Assembly: GCA_949358305.1 (NCBI GenBank)
Contig: OX442317.1
Span: 14,700,491-14,760,490, forward strand
Source of the DNA: Strigamia acuminata
Taxonomy: Eukaryota > Arthropoda > Chilopoda > Geophilomorpha > Linotaeniidae
DNA length: 60,000 bases
Direction of reading: 5' to 3'
The notes below the pieces were generated by a model. The model did not search any database. It saw nothing but the letters and a program-made list of their open reading frames with translations, and had not been told where the DNA came from. The first letter of the stretch is position 1. Each line of letters starts with the position of its first letter. Both the position numbers and the translations under genes were made by a program. Below are positions 19,882 to 31,197 of the stretch, piece after piece.

Positions 19882-22800
19882 CCGCCCTGAAGTAATCGCA
19901 CGCAAAAAGGAAGGACCGAACATTCACCAAGCCTGTGTCTAATGGCAAACCCCAATCACAAAACAAAGAACCCCTTTTCCCAAACGAAAAATTGAATTGA
20001 CCTTTCTGTTAACAATCCCAAATACACGAACGAGAACGGGTCCCCTGAAACGAGAAGGCACCAAATAGACTGCAGAAGAATACAACTAAAATAACAATAA
20101 CTTATCAGCAAAATCTCTAGACTAAAAATTCACGCCTGTCTTACTGCATAAATAAACGGTAACAGGAAATTCGCTCATGAGAGTAAATTCTGAATAAGGT
20201 CGTCGAATTGAAATTAATCAACTGCAGTCACCTGAACTAAATTCTAATAACACTCCGAACGCGAACACCGTACCCCGTCTACAAAGCAACTCGAAACTGA
20301 CGCTACTCGCACGTTAACTGAGAAAAACCTTGCCTACTTCTATCGACTAATTAACTAAAGCAAAAAATCTCGTACTTAACCTAAGCTTTTTAACAAATCA
20401 AAACCTATCTCTGGAAAAATCAAAGTGAGAATTATTTCCAAAGAAATCTAAGAAGGCACGGCCTTTTTACTTAAAAGAAGGATTCCTATTAGCTAAAGAC
20501 TGGGCGAAAATTACAAACACAGCTCCAAACGGAATAACGACCCGACCTAGATTTTAACTCTACAATAAGAAGGGCTTAATTCTACAATTCGCTAATGAAG
20601 GCTAAGTTCACCCTTAATTCTAATGCCACAACTAAAGCACGATAACGTACGCAGCTCAAAAACCCAAAACGAGGAAACTGTTACCCGACTAACGAAACCA
20701 AACGAAATAGGAATTCGAACCCAAAGTAAAAATCCGCCCCTTACTACAACGTGTGCTTAATTCTCTCATGGCACTCGTACGGAAGCCGACATGAACGTTC
20801 TTGCCACTCAACATATCCTTACAAAGGCCCGAACCGAACAAAAACGACTCCAAAACTCACCATGACCTGAACAAAGCGCAAGTAATCGTTTCCCTACTGC
20901 AACATGTCTCTCCCTTTTGCGAACGAAAATTCGAAAAGGGGAACTTTTAACCCTAAATAAATTGCAGCAAACACTTTTTTACCCACTAGAATAGTAATCC
21001 AACCGAAAAACAATTGAATTTCTAAGAAGAATGACGAAAAACTGAAAACCTCAGCCAAACTTCTGTCTATCTGAATGCAGAATTAATTTCTCTTTGCTTA
21101 GCCCTTCCCATAACACATGCAAAAACTGTATCCACGGCTACCGCCATTTTGCTTCAGATAGAGTGCCGCAGACAAACTCAACCGCCAGACACTCCACTTT
21201 ACTCAATCTGGATGGTCACTCTGGACAACAATAAATTAAAGCAACTCGGGGCCCTTGAATCTTAACCAAGTTCCGCAGTATGCAGATGAAAAGCTATTTT
21301 CTAAATTAATAACGCTAAAACTTGCTCTGTCTTTTTTCTAACAAGGGACCCTGCCTCCAACGCATTCAACTAGAGAAGAGAATCGCGCAACGAAGCTGCG
21401 AGGACTAGACAATCTCAACTCGCGCGGGAAGGAGAAGAAACTTATAAAGAAAAACGCTTAGATTCACTTCTGTAAAACCACTAATACTTTTTAACTTGAA
21501 TAAATTATTCACGCTAACATTAAAGAAAGAACAATCCCCGATAAGCAATTGCATTACTCTCACTGCAAGGGATCGTCTTGTTGAGAAGTCCACCCAACTA
21601 TGTGGAACTCCCAAGCTAAACTCACTTAATTCCTAAGCTGGGCGTCCTAAATTTCTAACAAAGGGTCTCTCTCTCTCTCATAACTTATTACTAAGTCAAC
21701 TCGTACGGATCTGCTCCCTGATGGGAATGCCCTGATAACACTTAAAACTAACCTAGCTACCTGTTACTATATTTAAAAATGAAGATTAAGACGAAAACGT
21801 GTCTCATAAAAAATTATGCCCATTCATTTCCGTACTCAAAGGAGAACTTGCATCTCAATCCATCGAGCTCAGCCGAAAAAACTCATGCTACAAAGCAACT
21901 AATGTACCGAATCTTAGTCCCTAAAAACAGAAAATGCGCTGACCAGTACGTGACAAACGTAATTAACCCACGAACCCGAATATCTAACTATGAACCTCCT
22001 CAGCGGGATCAAGAGGACTTCGGTGGGCGACCCCCTGGCGTGCACTCCAGTGGGTCAACCAGACCAAAGTCCTGACACGCGGCCACCACACTATAACTTA
22101 ACCTCCCGTCTTCCATTTTATATATCCTTATATTTCCTCCCGGGCGAAAAAAAAAAAAATTTAGAGAGCGGGGGGGGGGCTAGCCTCACATGTCTTATAC
22201 TGAACTAACGACTAATACTTTCAAGAAAGAAAAAGGTTTATGACGCTTGTCTGGTCTGAGATCAACTTAAAAAGAGCTAAATTAAACACGTTTTAAATTA
22301 AAAGTCAACCTGTTGGAAATTTGATCCAGAATAGACCGGACTACCAAATAACCTATCCCCTTTGACAAATTCGACACAACTAGACTTCTTCTAAAACACG
22401 TAAGCGTCTGTATATCTAAGCAAAATCTTCCAATATCAACACTCGTCTACGATTCTAAAACAGCTGACAGTAGACGAATGAACTTTGACTATTTCTATAA
22501 CGACAGACTAAACCAAGTAACTAACGTGACACGCAGCATCACCGGACATCCTCACGTTCTAAGATCAGTTGAGATCCACAATCCCCAACTCCAACCATAC
22601 TCTGGGCTAAAGAGGGAAAAGCGTCGCAAGCGACCCAATCACGCTTAGACTACCGGCCAATTGCTGGCATGACGACGAAAATAGCTTGGAGTTATACTTC
22701 GGAGACCCGCACTTATTCTTACTTGAGAGAGAGAGAGCTGTCCCAACGAAAATCTCAATTCTAAAGACAAGGGAACAGCCTGCAGGCTGTTTCTTATCGC

Positions 22801-23502
22801 CTAATATAAGAACGCCTGTGGTCAGCCAAATTACTGACCTCTCTAAACTTGGTGAGACATGGTCTCGGCTTCTAATTTTGGAGGGAATACCTTTGGTCAC
22901 CTCTCCCCACTTTTTAATCAAAGGTGGGCACTGAAAAAAAAACCAATGATTCCAATTCTCAATTTCTGTTTTGCAACGAGAACTGAGCTCCCTTAACTTT
23001 CTTGTGCTCTTCATGCCCCCAGCTAACCTCAACCCCCCAACTAAACGTCTCGACACTGCTTAGGTCGGAACGTGCTCAAACAAGGGGTTGCCTTTTCTTC
23101 CTAACTGCAGCTCAAGAAAAAGTCGTGTAACTGTGGCTGCTTTTTCGCCTTCCTAAATTGGAAGGTGACTTCACTTGTTGGTGCGAGTCCAAAACGCTTC
23201 TAGCTCTAGTTCGTAAATCGTGCGCTCGCTTGCAAATCAACAAACTAAACTGTGCCTACTCCTTCAGCATCTCAAACTGTAGGAAAATGGCAATGAACAA
23301 CGATGAGCGCATTTAAGCCCCTATTCGTTGTCTTCTCACTACTGCTAGCGTCAAGCTGCAGTTTGCCTCGGAATGCCCTATGGTCCAGAGAGGACAGGAC
23401 ATGACCATGACCATGCTTTTCAGATCATGGGTCTTGAAGCTCCTGACACTAGCATTCTATGCATGCGAATTGTCATGGACAACTGGCATCTCTATATTTG
23501 AG

Positions 23503-23645
23503 TTTGATGGACCAACGGTTAACCAACTAAACTTTCTTCTACTCTAATTCTTGGGCTTGATGGACCAACTGTTAACCAACTAAACCTTTCTTCTACTCTA
23601 ATTCTTGGGCTTGATGGACCAACTGTTAACCAACTAAACCTTTCT
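23503..23645 (-). repeat. E3 tandem array A
   Basis: Three units of about 53 bp containing, on the plus strand, TTGATGGACCAAC(T/G)GTTAACC. It is homologous to E1 array A on the element sense strand (TTTAGTTGGTTAACAGTTGG). The facing triplets TGG and CCA here correspond to CGG and CCG in E1 unit 1. Confidence 0.65.
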
Positions 23646-23819
23646 CTCACATGAATGTAAGTCAGCGGGACTTTTGGTCGCTCACTGACCTCACGTTTTT
23701 TCTGGTGAGACTTTAATAAGTAAATGGGTCTCAGCTCAATTCTTACTTATTATTTGCTAATTTTCTGTCCTACGCGATTCTTGTAACGAAAACTCATTTG
23801 CTTAAATTGTGGGACTACT

Positions 23820-24185
23820 ATGGGTCTATTGCGGAAGATCCCCTAGAACCGATAAACTGTGTGGTCTATTGCGGAAGACCAGCCTAGAACCGATAGAATT
23901 TGTGGTTTATTTGGGAAAACCAACCTAAAACCTCTTAACCTATGTGATTTATCAGGGTAAACCACATAAAACTGCGAAGAATATATGATTTATCGGGGAA
24001 AACCAACTAAAACCTCTAAAGCTGTGTGATTTATCGAGGAAAACCACCTAAAACCTCTAAAGCTGTGTGATTTATCGAGGAAAACCACCTAAAACCTCTA
24101 AAGCTGTGTGATTTATCGAGGAAAACCACCTAAAACCTCTAAAGCTGTGTGATTTATCGGGGAAAACCAACCTAAAACCCGTCTA
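23820..24185 (-). repeat. E3 tandem hairpin array B (about 42-44 bp units)
   Basis: Eight units, several nearly identical. On the plus strand unit 2 pairs TGGTCT (23862-23867) with AGACCA (23876-23881), and unit 3 pairs TGGTTT (23903-23908) with AAACCA (23917-23922), so a C-G pair is replaced by T-A. Later units have TGATTT facing AAACCA, which on the element sense strand is TGGTTT with AAATCA, a G-U wobble. This supports a structured RNA on the sense strand. Confidence 0.7.
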
Positions 24186-25781
24186 GAATTCTCTGTGACC
24201 ATCCGCAGAAGGTCCATTTAACTAGAAAACACATAAAACAGTCTGAAAGGAGACTGATTGCCATCTTTCCGCCTTCTCTAATTAAACAGCTAGTGTGGCT
24301 TGCGCTATCTCAACCCACGCACGGGTTCTTCTAAAATCGTCACACACTAAAACTTGCTTAAGCTGCTAAATGAAGCGGAAATCCCCCAAAACTGAATCAA
24401 ATCATTTCTACATGAGGACAGCTCACTGCAAGGCTGGCAGACAAACTCAGTGGCCAATTGAGGCGAGATCCCTCGCCTCCACTCTCCCAGACAACCCGAA
24501 TAGCAGGCTGAGTGTATAAAAGGAGAAGGGGCGACCACTCTTCTGCAAAAATCAAAAACAAGCAGAAGAGCGCGGGACCTCTTTCCATCAAGCCTCAAAC
24601 CTGGCGGCCAAGCAGCCGTCCGAAAACCTCGCAGTTCACAATAGAACCGACCTCATGAACTAAATCAACTATTGAAGCTAGGAGCACTCTAAAATTACAA
24701 GCCAGCAATCATGACTGGGGCAAAGTGGCCAGGTGCTGCCAACCTTTCAAAAAATGTCAAAAACTAAATTATTTCGAAAATTCATTAGTTTGGCTCTGAC
24801 TCAACTTGTATGAGCAAGACACTGAGTCTGCTCACACAGTCAACACACCTGGACAAGACTTCCCAGTCTTTCCCATCCAAAAAAATTCTTAATCCTAACA
24901 AATTCCTTCTTCTTAAACTAACATAAGCCAAGGAAAACGATTTCTTAATTCTTTTCTTCAGGAACTTGGCTTGAATCTTTGCTGCAGAGTCAAACGACCC
25001 CCGTCCAGCTCTTTAGGCTTGTCTTAGCGGACACCGTGACGTGTCCTTGCTGACTGGCGCTCTTTCTTTCACAAATAGAAAGACTACTCTAAAATTATCG
25101 CTTTTCAAGTGAACAGCTCACTGAGAGGCGGGCGGTCAAGCACTGTGTTCACAGAGGCGCAGTTCCTCGCTCTCACTCCTTTACCCAACCCGAAAAGCAG
25201 GCAAAATACTAAAAACGAAGAGAGAAACGACCACTTTCCTGCGACAATTCAACTCAAGCAGGGAAGCGCGGGACTGTTCTCAACAACCTCAAGACATTGG
25301 TCAGTGCCGACCGACCCAACTCGCAGTTCACATCAAGAACTGACACCAAACGAAACTAAATCTACTCTTATTTGCTAACAATTATATTCAAAACGAATAA
25401 TAAACTCTTAAATATTAACAAATATAAACTTAAATGAAAATTTAACAACAAAAATCTTCATATCAGGACCATTGCGTTGTGTATCTGTGCCTTGATGAGT
25501 ACGAAACCAACTTGGCGTCGTCTGCTCCAACCTTTCCTAGGGGAGCACGCGCGCGTCTTTCGCCTACTCTTCTGCACCATCCTGTGGTTGCGGAATTGCA
25601 GCTCCCGTTGCTCTCTTTGCAATGCAGTGGAGACAATCCTCGTTGCTTTCCTCTCCCATCTTGAAGAAGACCGCTTGGCTCCATCAATGCACACGGAAAC
25701 TCGCAAAATGGCGACGCACGTGATGTTTTATTTCGAGCAAACTCGCCTTTTTTCCAAATCTGCTCATCTCGGCAATTTCCA

Positions 25782-25808
25782 GGTTCGAATCCATGGTTCA
25801 CGGCACCA
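25782..25808 (-). promoter_or_regulatory. E3 primer-binding site, extended tRNA-His match
   Basis: The plus strand reads GGTTCGAATCC, A, TGG, T, TCACGGCACCA, which is the 3' end of animal tRNA-His including the T-loop, with two single-base insertions. CCA ends at 25808, 7 nt from the 5' LTR. The resemblance of about 25 nt is longer than a usual 18-nt primer site. Confidence 0.82.
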
Positions 25809-25815
25809 AAAACGA

Positions 25816-26846
25816 TGTTGCCAGCAATCTTTGTGATCGTGTTGGCTGACAAACATTCGATGTATATGTGACAAATGCAAAATGCCGATTTTATAGGCCT
25901 AAATCTTTGCATAGTCATGTAGTGCTTAACTCTCTCCTTTTCTTCTAATCTGGTTGTGGTTTCTGTTTCTCCCAGTCTCAGGGCTGCTTGGCTCATCCTT
26001 TTGAGTAAGTAATCCCAGGAGAAAAATGGTATAACACCAAAACAAACCGTTTTATTTATTTAAAGGAGGAAAAACAACAACATCATACTTAATGGCTACG
26101 CATCTTGACAACAACTCTGCCTAGCAACCGTGAACAATGGCGCAAGGCAAACTTAAATCTAACAAACAATTACTTGTAAATAAAGGCTAACAGTAAATAA
26201 AGACAAAAGAACAATGTTGAGCTTAAACCCAATACCTCCAAAGAGGGCACTACATGTCTCAAACTTAACCCTTAACAACCAAGTAATAACACGTAATAAA
26301 AGCTTAGTATAAACATCTATCATTGGCATAAAATGCACAAGTTATTAAATACTATCAACCCCTATGCTGTGTTCCAGTGAAATGTCGACACTAACTATCA
26401 AAAGGCCACCAGAACCGCACCTTAAGCACATGGCGGTCTAGCAACAGCTGAGAGACGCGAATGAAAGCAGAACCGATCCAAACTGACTTCCAGGGCCGTC
26501 CAAGGCATGACAAAAAACGCCGGGACTTCCAACTCAGTACGGGAACCTTGCAGAGAAGCCAAACGAGGCGTTTCCAAGCCGCTCTCATTCCCGCATGCGT
26601 GCCCAAAGCGCTCAATGTCTGCACAACCACTACCGACGCCCTGCAGTGCTCGATTCTAGCCACCCCACGTTTCAGACGACCACTAAACACCCGGAACAAC
26701 TAGCAAAGGTTAATTGCAATCAAAACAATACATAAAACTCTTACAAAACTAATATTTCTCTTAAACATACAGCTAAAAGGACCTTCTACTAATTTCAGGT
26801 GAAACGCGAGTCTCCTAATCTTTTTGTTGCGTTCTTGCTCGCAACA
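25816..26846 (-). repeat. E3 5' LTR
   Basis: The 1031-bp partner of 18822-19852, adjoining the primer site, so it is the 5' LTR of this reverse-oriented element. It is followed by GTGC and satellite. Confidence 0.94.
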
Positions 26847-29015
26847 GTGCTAAGTCAACTGTGATGAGATCAAAAGTCTATTTTCCCAAATCATTTCTTG
26901 GATGTTGCTAAAACTTACATTAAAGCTTTCTACTAAGGTTTAAACACTATTTCAGAACATTCAGAGACATTGGTCTTGTGATGTTTGTGCTAAGTCAACT
27001 GTGATGAGATCAACAGTCTATTCTCCCAAATCATTGCTTGGATGTTGCTAAAACTTACATTAAAGCTTTCTACTAAGGTTTAAACACTATTTCAAAACAT
27101 TCAGAGACATTGGTCTTGTGATGTTTGTGCTAAGTCAACTGTGATGAGATCAAAAGTCTATTCTCCCAAATCATTGCTTGGATGTTGCTAAAACTTACAT
27201 TGAAACCTTCTACTAAGGTTTAAACACTATTTCAGAACATTCAGAGACATTGGTTTGTGGTGTTTGTGCTAAGTCAACTGTGATGTCAAATGAGATCAAA
27301 AATTTATTCTTTCAAATTATTGCTTGGATGTTGCTAACACTTACATTGAAGCCTTCTACTAAGGTTTAAACACTATTTCTAAACATTCAGAGACATTGGT
27401 CTTGTGGTGTTTGTGCTAAGTCAACTGTGACGTCAAATGAGATCAAAAGTTTATTCTTTCAAATTATTGCTTGGATGTTGCTAAAACTTACATTGAAGCT
27501 TTCTACTAAGGTTTAAACACTATTTCAGAACATTCAGAAACATTGGTCTTGTGATGTTTGTGCTAAGTCAACTGTGATGTCAAATGAGATCAAAAGTTTA
27601 TTCTTTCAAATTATTGCTTGGATGTTGCTAAAACTTACATTGAAGCCTTCTACTAAGGTTTAAACACTATTTCTGAACATTCAGAGACATTGGTCTTGTG
27701 GTGTTTGTGCTAAGTCAACTGTGATGTCAAATGAGATCAAAAGTTTATTCTTTCAAATTATTGCTTGGATGTTGCTAAAACTAACATTGAAGCCTTCTAC
27801 TAAGGTTTAAACACTATTTCAGAACATTCAGAGACATTGATCTTGTGGTGTTTGTGCTAAGTCAACTGTGATGAGATCAAAAGTCTATTCTCCAAAATCA
27901 TTGCTTGGATGTTGCTAAAACTTACATTGAAGCCTTCTACTAAGGTTTAAACACTATTTCAGAACATTCAGACACATTGGTCTTGTGGTGTTTGTGCTAA
28001 GTCAACTGTGATGTCAAATGGGATCAAAAGTTTATTCTTCCAAATCATTGCTTGGATGTTGCTAAAACTTACATTGAAGCCTTCTACTAAGGTTTAAACA
28101 CTATTTCAGAACATTCAGAGACATTGGTCTTGTGGTGTTTGTGCTAAGTCAACTGTGATGAGATCAAAAGTCTATTTTCCCAAATCATTTCTTGGATGTT
28201 GCTAAAACTTACATTAAAGCTTTCTACTAAGGTTTAAACACTATTTCAGAACATTCAGAGACATTGGTCTTGTGATGTTTGTGCTAAGTCAACTGTGATG
28301 AGATCAACAGTCTATTCTCCCAAATCATTGCTTGGATGTTGCTAAAACTTACATTAAAGCTTTCTACTAAGGTTTAAACACTATTTCAAAACATTCAGAG
28401 ACATTGGTCTTGTGATGTTTGTGCTAAGTCAACTGTGATGAGATCAAAAGTCTATTCTCCCAAATCATTGCTTGGATGTTGCTAAAACTTACATTGAAAC
28501 CTTCTACTAAGGTTTAAACACTATTTCAGAACATTCAGAGACATTGGTTTGTGGTGTTTGTGCTAAGTCAACTGTGATGTCAAATGAGATCAAAAATTTA
28601 TTCTTTCAAATTATTGCTTGGATGTTGCTAACACTTACATTGAAGCCTTCTACTAAGGTTTAAACACTATTTCTAAACATTCAGAGACATTGGTCTTGTG
28701 GTGTTTGTGCTAAGTCAACTGTGACGTCAAATGAGATCAAAAGTTTATTCTTTCAAATTATTGCTTGGATGTTGCTAAAACTTACATTGAAGCTTTCTAC
28801 TAAGGTTTAAACACTATTTCAGAACATTCAGAAACATTGGTCTTGTGATGTTTGTGCTAAGTCAACTGTGATGTCAAATGGGATCAAAAGTTTATTCTTC
28901 CAAATCATTGCTTGGATGTTGCTAAAACTTACATTGAAGCCTTCTACTAAGGTTTAAACACTATTTCAGAACATTCAGAGACATTGGTCTTGTGATGTTT
29001 GTGCTAAGTCAACTG
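26847..29015 (+). repeat. Satellite array block 3
   Basis: Same monomers and strand. The rare variant AGATCAACAG occurs at 27007 and 28301, 1294 bp apart (about nine monomers), followed by the same succession of variants for several units before the blocks diverge. That indicates imperfect higher-order duplication. The block ends at ACTG (29012-29015), the target site of E4. Confidence 0.96.
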
Positions 29016-30289
29016 TGTTGCAAACAACGTGGAATAATTTAGAAACTACTTTTATTGCCAATTTGTGTCTGAATAAATGTTTCCAAAGTGTGTTTTATTT
29101 TGCATAACATTTCAGTTTTTATTTACAGGATTTTTGCATTATTAAAATGTTTTTAATGCTTTCAGATACTGATGTTTGATGAAATGTGATATTCTATTGT
29201 TTATTGCATTTATTTCTAGTGTTTATTGCGTGATTTTGTGTTACTTTATTCATTTTCTATCAATTTGTGTGATTTCGGGTGAAATTTGGTGCATTTGTCG
29301 TTAAACAGTTCACTAGTGTTATTGACGTGACGTCATATTTCAAGTTCTAGTTCGGTTTTTGTTCAAACTTCTAACCTTTCGTTTGGACGGAATTTTGATG
29401 GTTAGAATTGTTTTTGACATTGTTTTAGACTAATTTGGGGGTGATCTGTTGATTCGTGCACTCTAATTTCGTCCCGGAACAGCCGTTTTTCTGTTACGAG
29501 CGATCGTGACGGACCCCGCATGTGCGTTGCCGTCCAAGATCGTTTCGTTCGGTTTGCGGTTGATTTCAAGTGTTCTTTCATTAAAACGTGTCTTGTTTGC
29601 GGGAAATTACATTTCCTGAACTTATTTACTTATTTGGTTTTGTGTGTGACTTTGAATTCAAACTTGATGATTATGTCATTTTGCTTGTCTCTGATTGGTT
29701 AGGCCCAATTGTCTGCTTAGCGATCACTGTTTTCGCTGTTTTCTCATTGTTTTGATTAACGAATTTTGTTGTTACGATAGACTTTATTATTCCTTAGTTT
29801 TTTGTGCTCATTTTGAGCTATTACACATTATTTTTAATACATTTCTCGTAATTTGTTGTCTTTGCTTGAAATTGCATTTCCTCCGTTTCCGTGGCAACGG
29901 AGTATTTCTTTATTGTAAATTGCCGACAATTGGTTTGGCGTGTGCCATCCTATTATAATGTGTAATTATTCAGTTGCCATTTTATATTTGATTAAAATAG
30001 TCGTGTTAATGTTAACTCTTACCTTTTCTGCTTTTGACCCATTTCCAATGTGTCCTGAGTAGAAAACCATTTTTCCCAGACTGGCCAATGGATCAGCAAA
30101 CACTTGGATACCATGCAAAAGTGTTTCCAACAGTTAAACCTTCATGTAACAGGAGATTTTGAGGCGAATCAAGTGCATTTCAACACGGTATACGTACGAA
30201 TTTCACTATACGATCGTTTGAGTTTGTTGGCGGGAGTTTCGAATCGCCACATCTCAGTTCTTCTCTGTTCCTGTTGACTGACCGCAACA
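29016..30289 (+). repeat. E4 5' LTR
   Basis: Starts TGTTGCAAACAACG and ends GACCGCAACA. A perfect TGACGTCA (CRE-type palindrome) lies at 29328-29335 and recurs in the 3' LTR. AATAAA occurs near 29072. Two short open frames (29520-29702, 29695-29958) recur in every copy of this LTR and show no domain. Confidence 0.96.
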
Positions 30290-30304
30290 TCGAATAAGAA
30301 TTTT

Positions 30305-30328
30305 TGGTGCACGTGACCAGGATTTCGT
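30305..30328 (+). promoter_or_regulatory. E4 primer-binding site, tRNA-His-like
   Basis: TGGTGCACGTGACCAGGATT then TCG, 15 nt after the LTR. It matches the complement of the tRNA-His 3' end (TGGTGCCGTGACCAGGATTC) apart from one inserted A and a later inserted T. Confidence 0.8.
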
Positions 30329-30338
30329 CTGCTTCTTG

Positions 30339-30905
30339 TGGGTTTTTTCCGGTTCATCATTTGATACGTTCAACCGTGCGTCTGGTGCGATTGACGGAAA
30401 TTACGTCTGTGAGTCGTCGTCTGCTAGAATGGTCGTCGTTCAACGTGGCAACAGCCACAACGGGGATTTATTTGGCGTCGATCACGAACATTTCTGTGCA
30501 AGCAACGAGATTCTTCGGTCGACATCTTGGATTACACAACGCGCTGTGCTGGAAAGCCGATTTGCCCCTGAAATAATTGCTTATTCTTGTGTTTTGCATT
30601 CAGTGCTTGTATTTTTAAGATTTTGGTTGCATGAGGGTATTGTATTGGATATTTCAAAGCTGTTTTTGCTGTTTCCTAAGCTAGTTTTGAGGGAAAATTC
30701 ACTGAAAGTGTATTTTATTGTGAATTTCTCAAGTGTTCTCTTGATTTTGTGCATGCATCTCCATATAACTGGCTTAACCAGGGGAGATTTAGATTTTTTG
30801 GAGTTAGAAACTGGTCAGTCTCTCATTGCAAGAGCTGTCAGTTATTATCGTGAATCTGATAGTGATTTTCTAGCGAGATTCGTTCCGTACGAACCGCAGA
30901 AATAA
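30339..30905 (+). other. Open reading frame in the E4 leader, doubtful
   Basis: An open frame of nearly 190 codons without an early ATG; the first in-frame ATG starts MVVVQRGN near 30429. It has hydrophobic stretches and no domain known to me. E5 keeps the frame open (57832-58434), but among three substitutions noticed at the 3' end two change the amino acid, unlike the Gag region, where most changes are silent. It is probably open by chance or recent descent. Confidence 0.25.
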
Positions 30906-31184
30906 TTCAAACTTGTGTAGGACTTTTTGAGTCACGTTTTTAATACGTGATCAAGGTCGCTCGTTTGTTTTAGCATCCTTGATTGCTAAAACACTCGATA
31001 TTCTTGTGCATTTTCAAGGTTTTTTGTCGTTTGGGCAAGAAAACTTTGAAAAATTCTGTTCTTTTAAAGTGAATGATTGTGAATTTTATTCTTTTCAAGT
31101 ATAAAGTTTAAGTTATATTCTTTTTAAGTTGAAAGCGAAGTGTTTTGTTCTTCAAAATATTATCTTCTGTTTCATAATTTACAG
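30409..31184 (+). other. Possible intron in the E4 leader
   Basis: GTGAGT at 30409 could be a donor, and a T-rich stretch ending TTTACAG at 31184 is a good acceptor, 13 nt before the Gag-Pol ATG. Removal would discard the upstream open frame and place the start codon near the RNA 5' region. Only the signals are seen; there is no evidence of use. The same signals occur in E5. Confidence 0.3.
30757..30788 (+). other. E4 leader RNA hairpin, counterpart of E1 hairpin
   Basis: ATCTCC (30757-30762) pairs with GGAGAT (30783-30788), and CTGG (30769-30772) with CCAG (30778-30781). Compared with E1, the outer stem has T-A where E1 has A-T, and the inner stem ends G-C where E1 has C-G, while ATATAA between the stems is unchanged. 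These are two compensatory changes in otherwise diverged sequence. Confidence 0.65.
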
Positions 31185-31197
31185 CCGTGAATTTGAG

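Larger units (their letters stand above)
19882..25781 (-). other. E3 internal region, non-coding
   Basis: About 5.9 kb without a recognisable protein domain. The longest sense-strand frame wholly internal (22607-23056, 149 codons) resembles nothing I know and is treated as chance. It contains two hairpin-forming tandem arrays (23503-23645 and 23820-24185), runs of A and G near 22148-22180, and a segment near 24470-24540 homologous to E1 10550-10640. The sense-strand leader carries TGCTCC pairing with GGAGCA around 25522-25547 (plus coordinates), a possible leader hairpin of its own. Confidence 0.7.
18822..26846 (-). mobile_element. E3: large non-coding LTR retrotransposon, reverse orientation
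   Basis: An 8025-bp element with 1031-bp LTRs (18822-19852 and 25816-26846) and duplication GTGC (18818-18821 and 26847-26850). Orientation is set by the primer site next to the right-hand LTR. No Gag or Pol domain was found, so it is a non-autonomous LARD-type element. On its own sense strand the LTR starts TGTTGCGAGCAAGAACGCAA, as in E1, and ends TTGCTGGCAACA. Shared internal segments and a homologous tandem array make it a divergent sister of E1. Confidence 0.93.

Noticed and set aside
22148-22180. Poly(A) followed by poly(G) run as a retroposon tail
   Set aside because: No flanking duplication or body of a SINE/LINE was seen; treated as low-complexity sequence inside E3.
22607-23056. 149-codon reverse-strand frame in the E3 interior
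   Set aside because: No recognisable domain and no counterpart noticed in sister element E1.
25782-25808. tRNA-His gene fragment
   Set aside because: Only the 3' end is present, next to an LTR, at the same place in every element; it is a primer-binding site.
25463-25996. 177-codon reverse-strand frame across the E3 LTR and primer site
   Set aside because: It begins inside the LTR and reads through the primer site; no conserved frame relative to the similar frames in E1, E4 and E6, so it is probably chance.
29520-29958. Two short frames (60 and 87 codons) present three times with the E4/E5 LTRs
   Set aside because: They lie wholly inside LTR copies, have a biased hydrophobic composition from T-rich DNA, and one lacks an ATG start.
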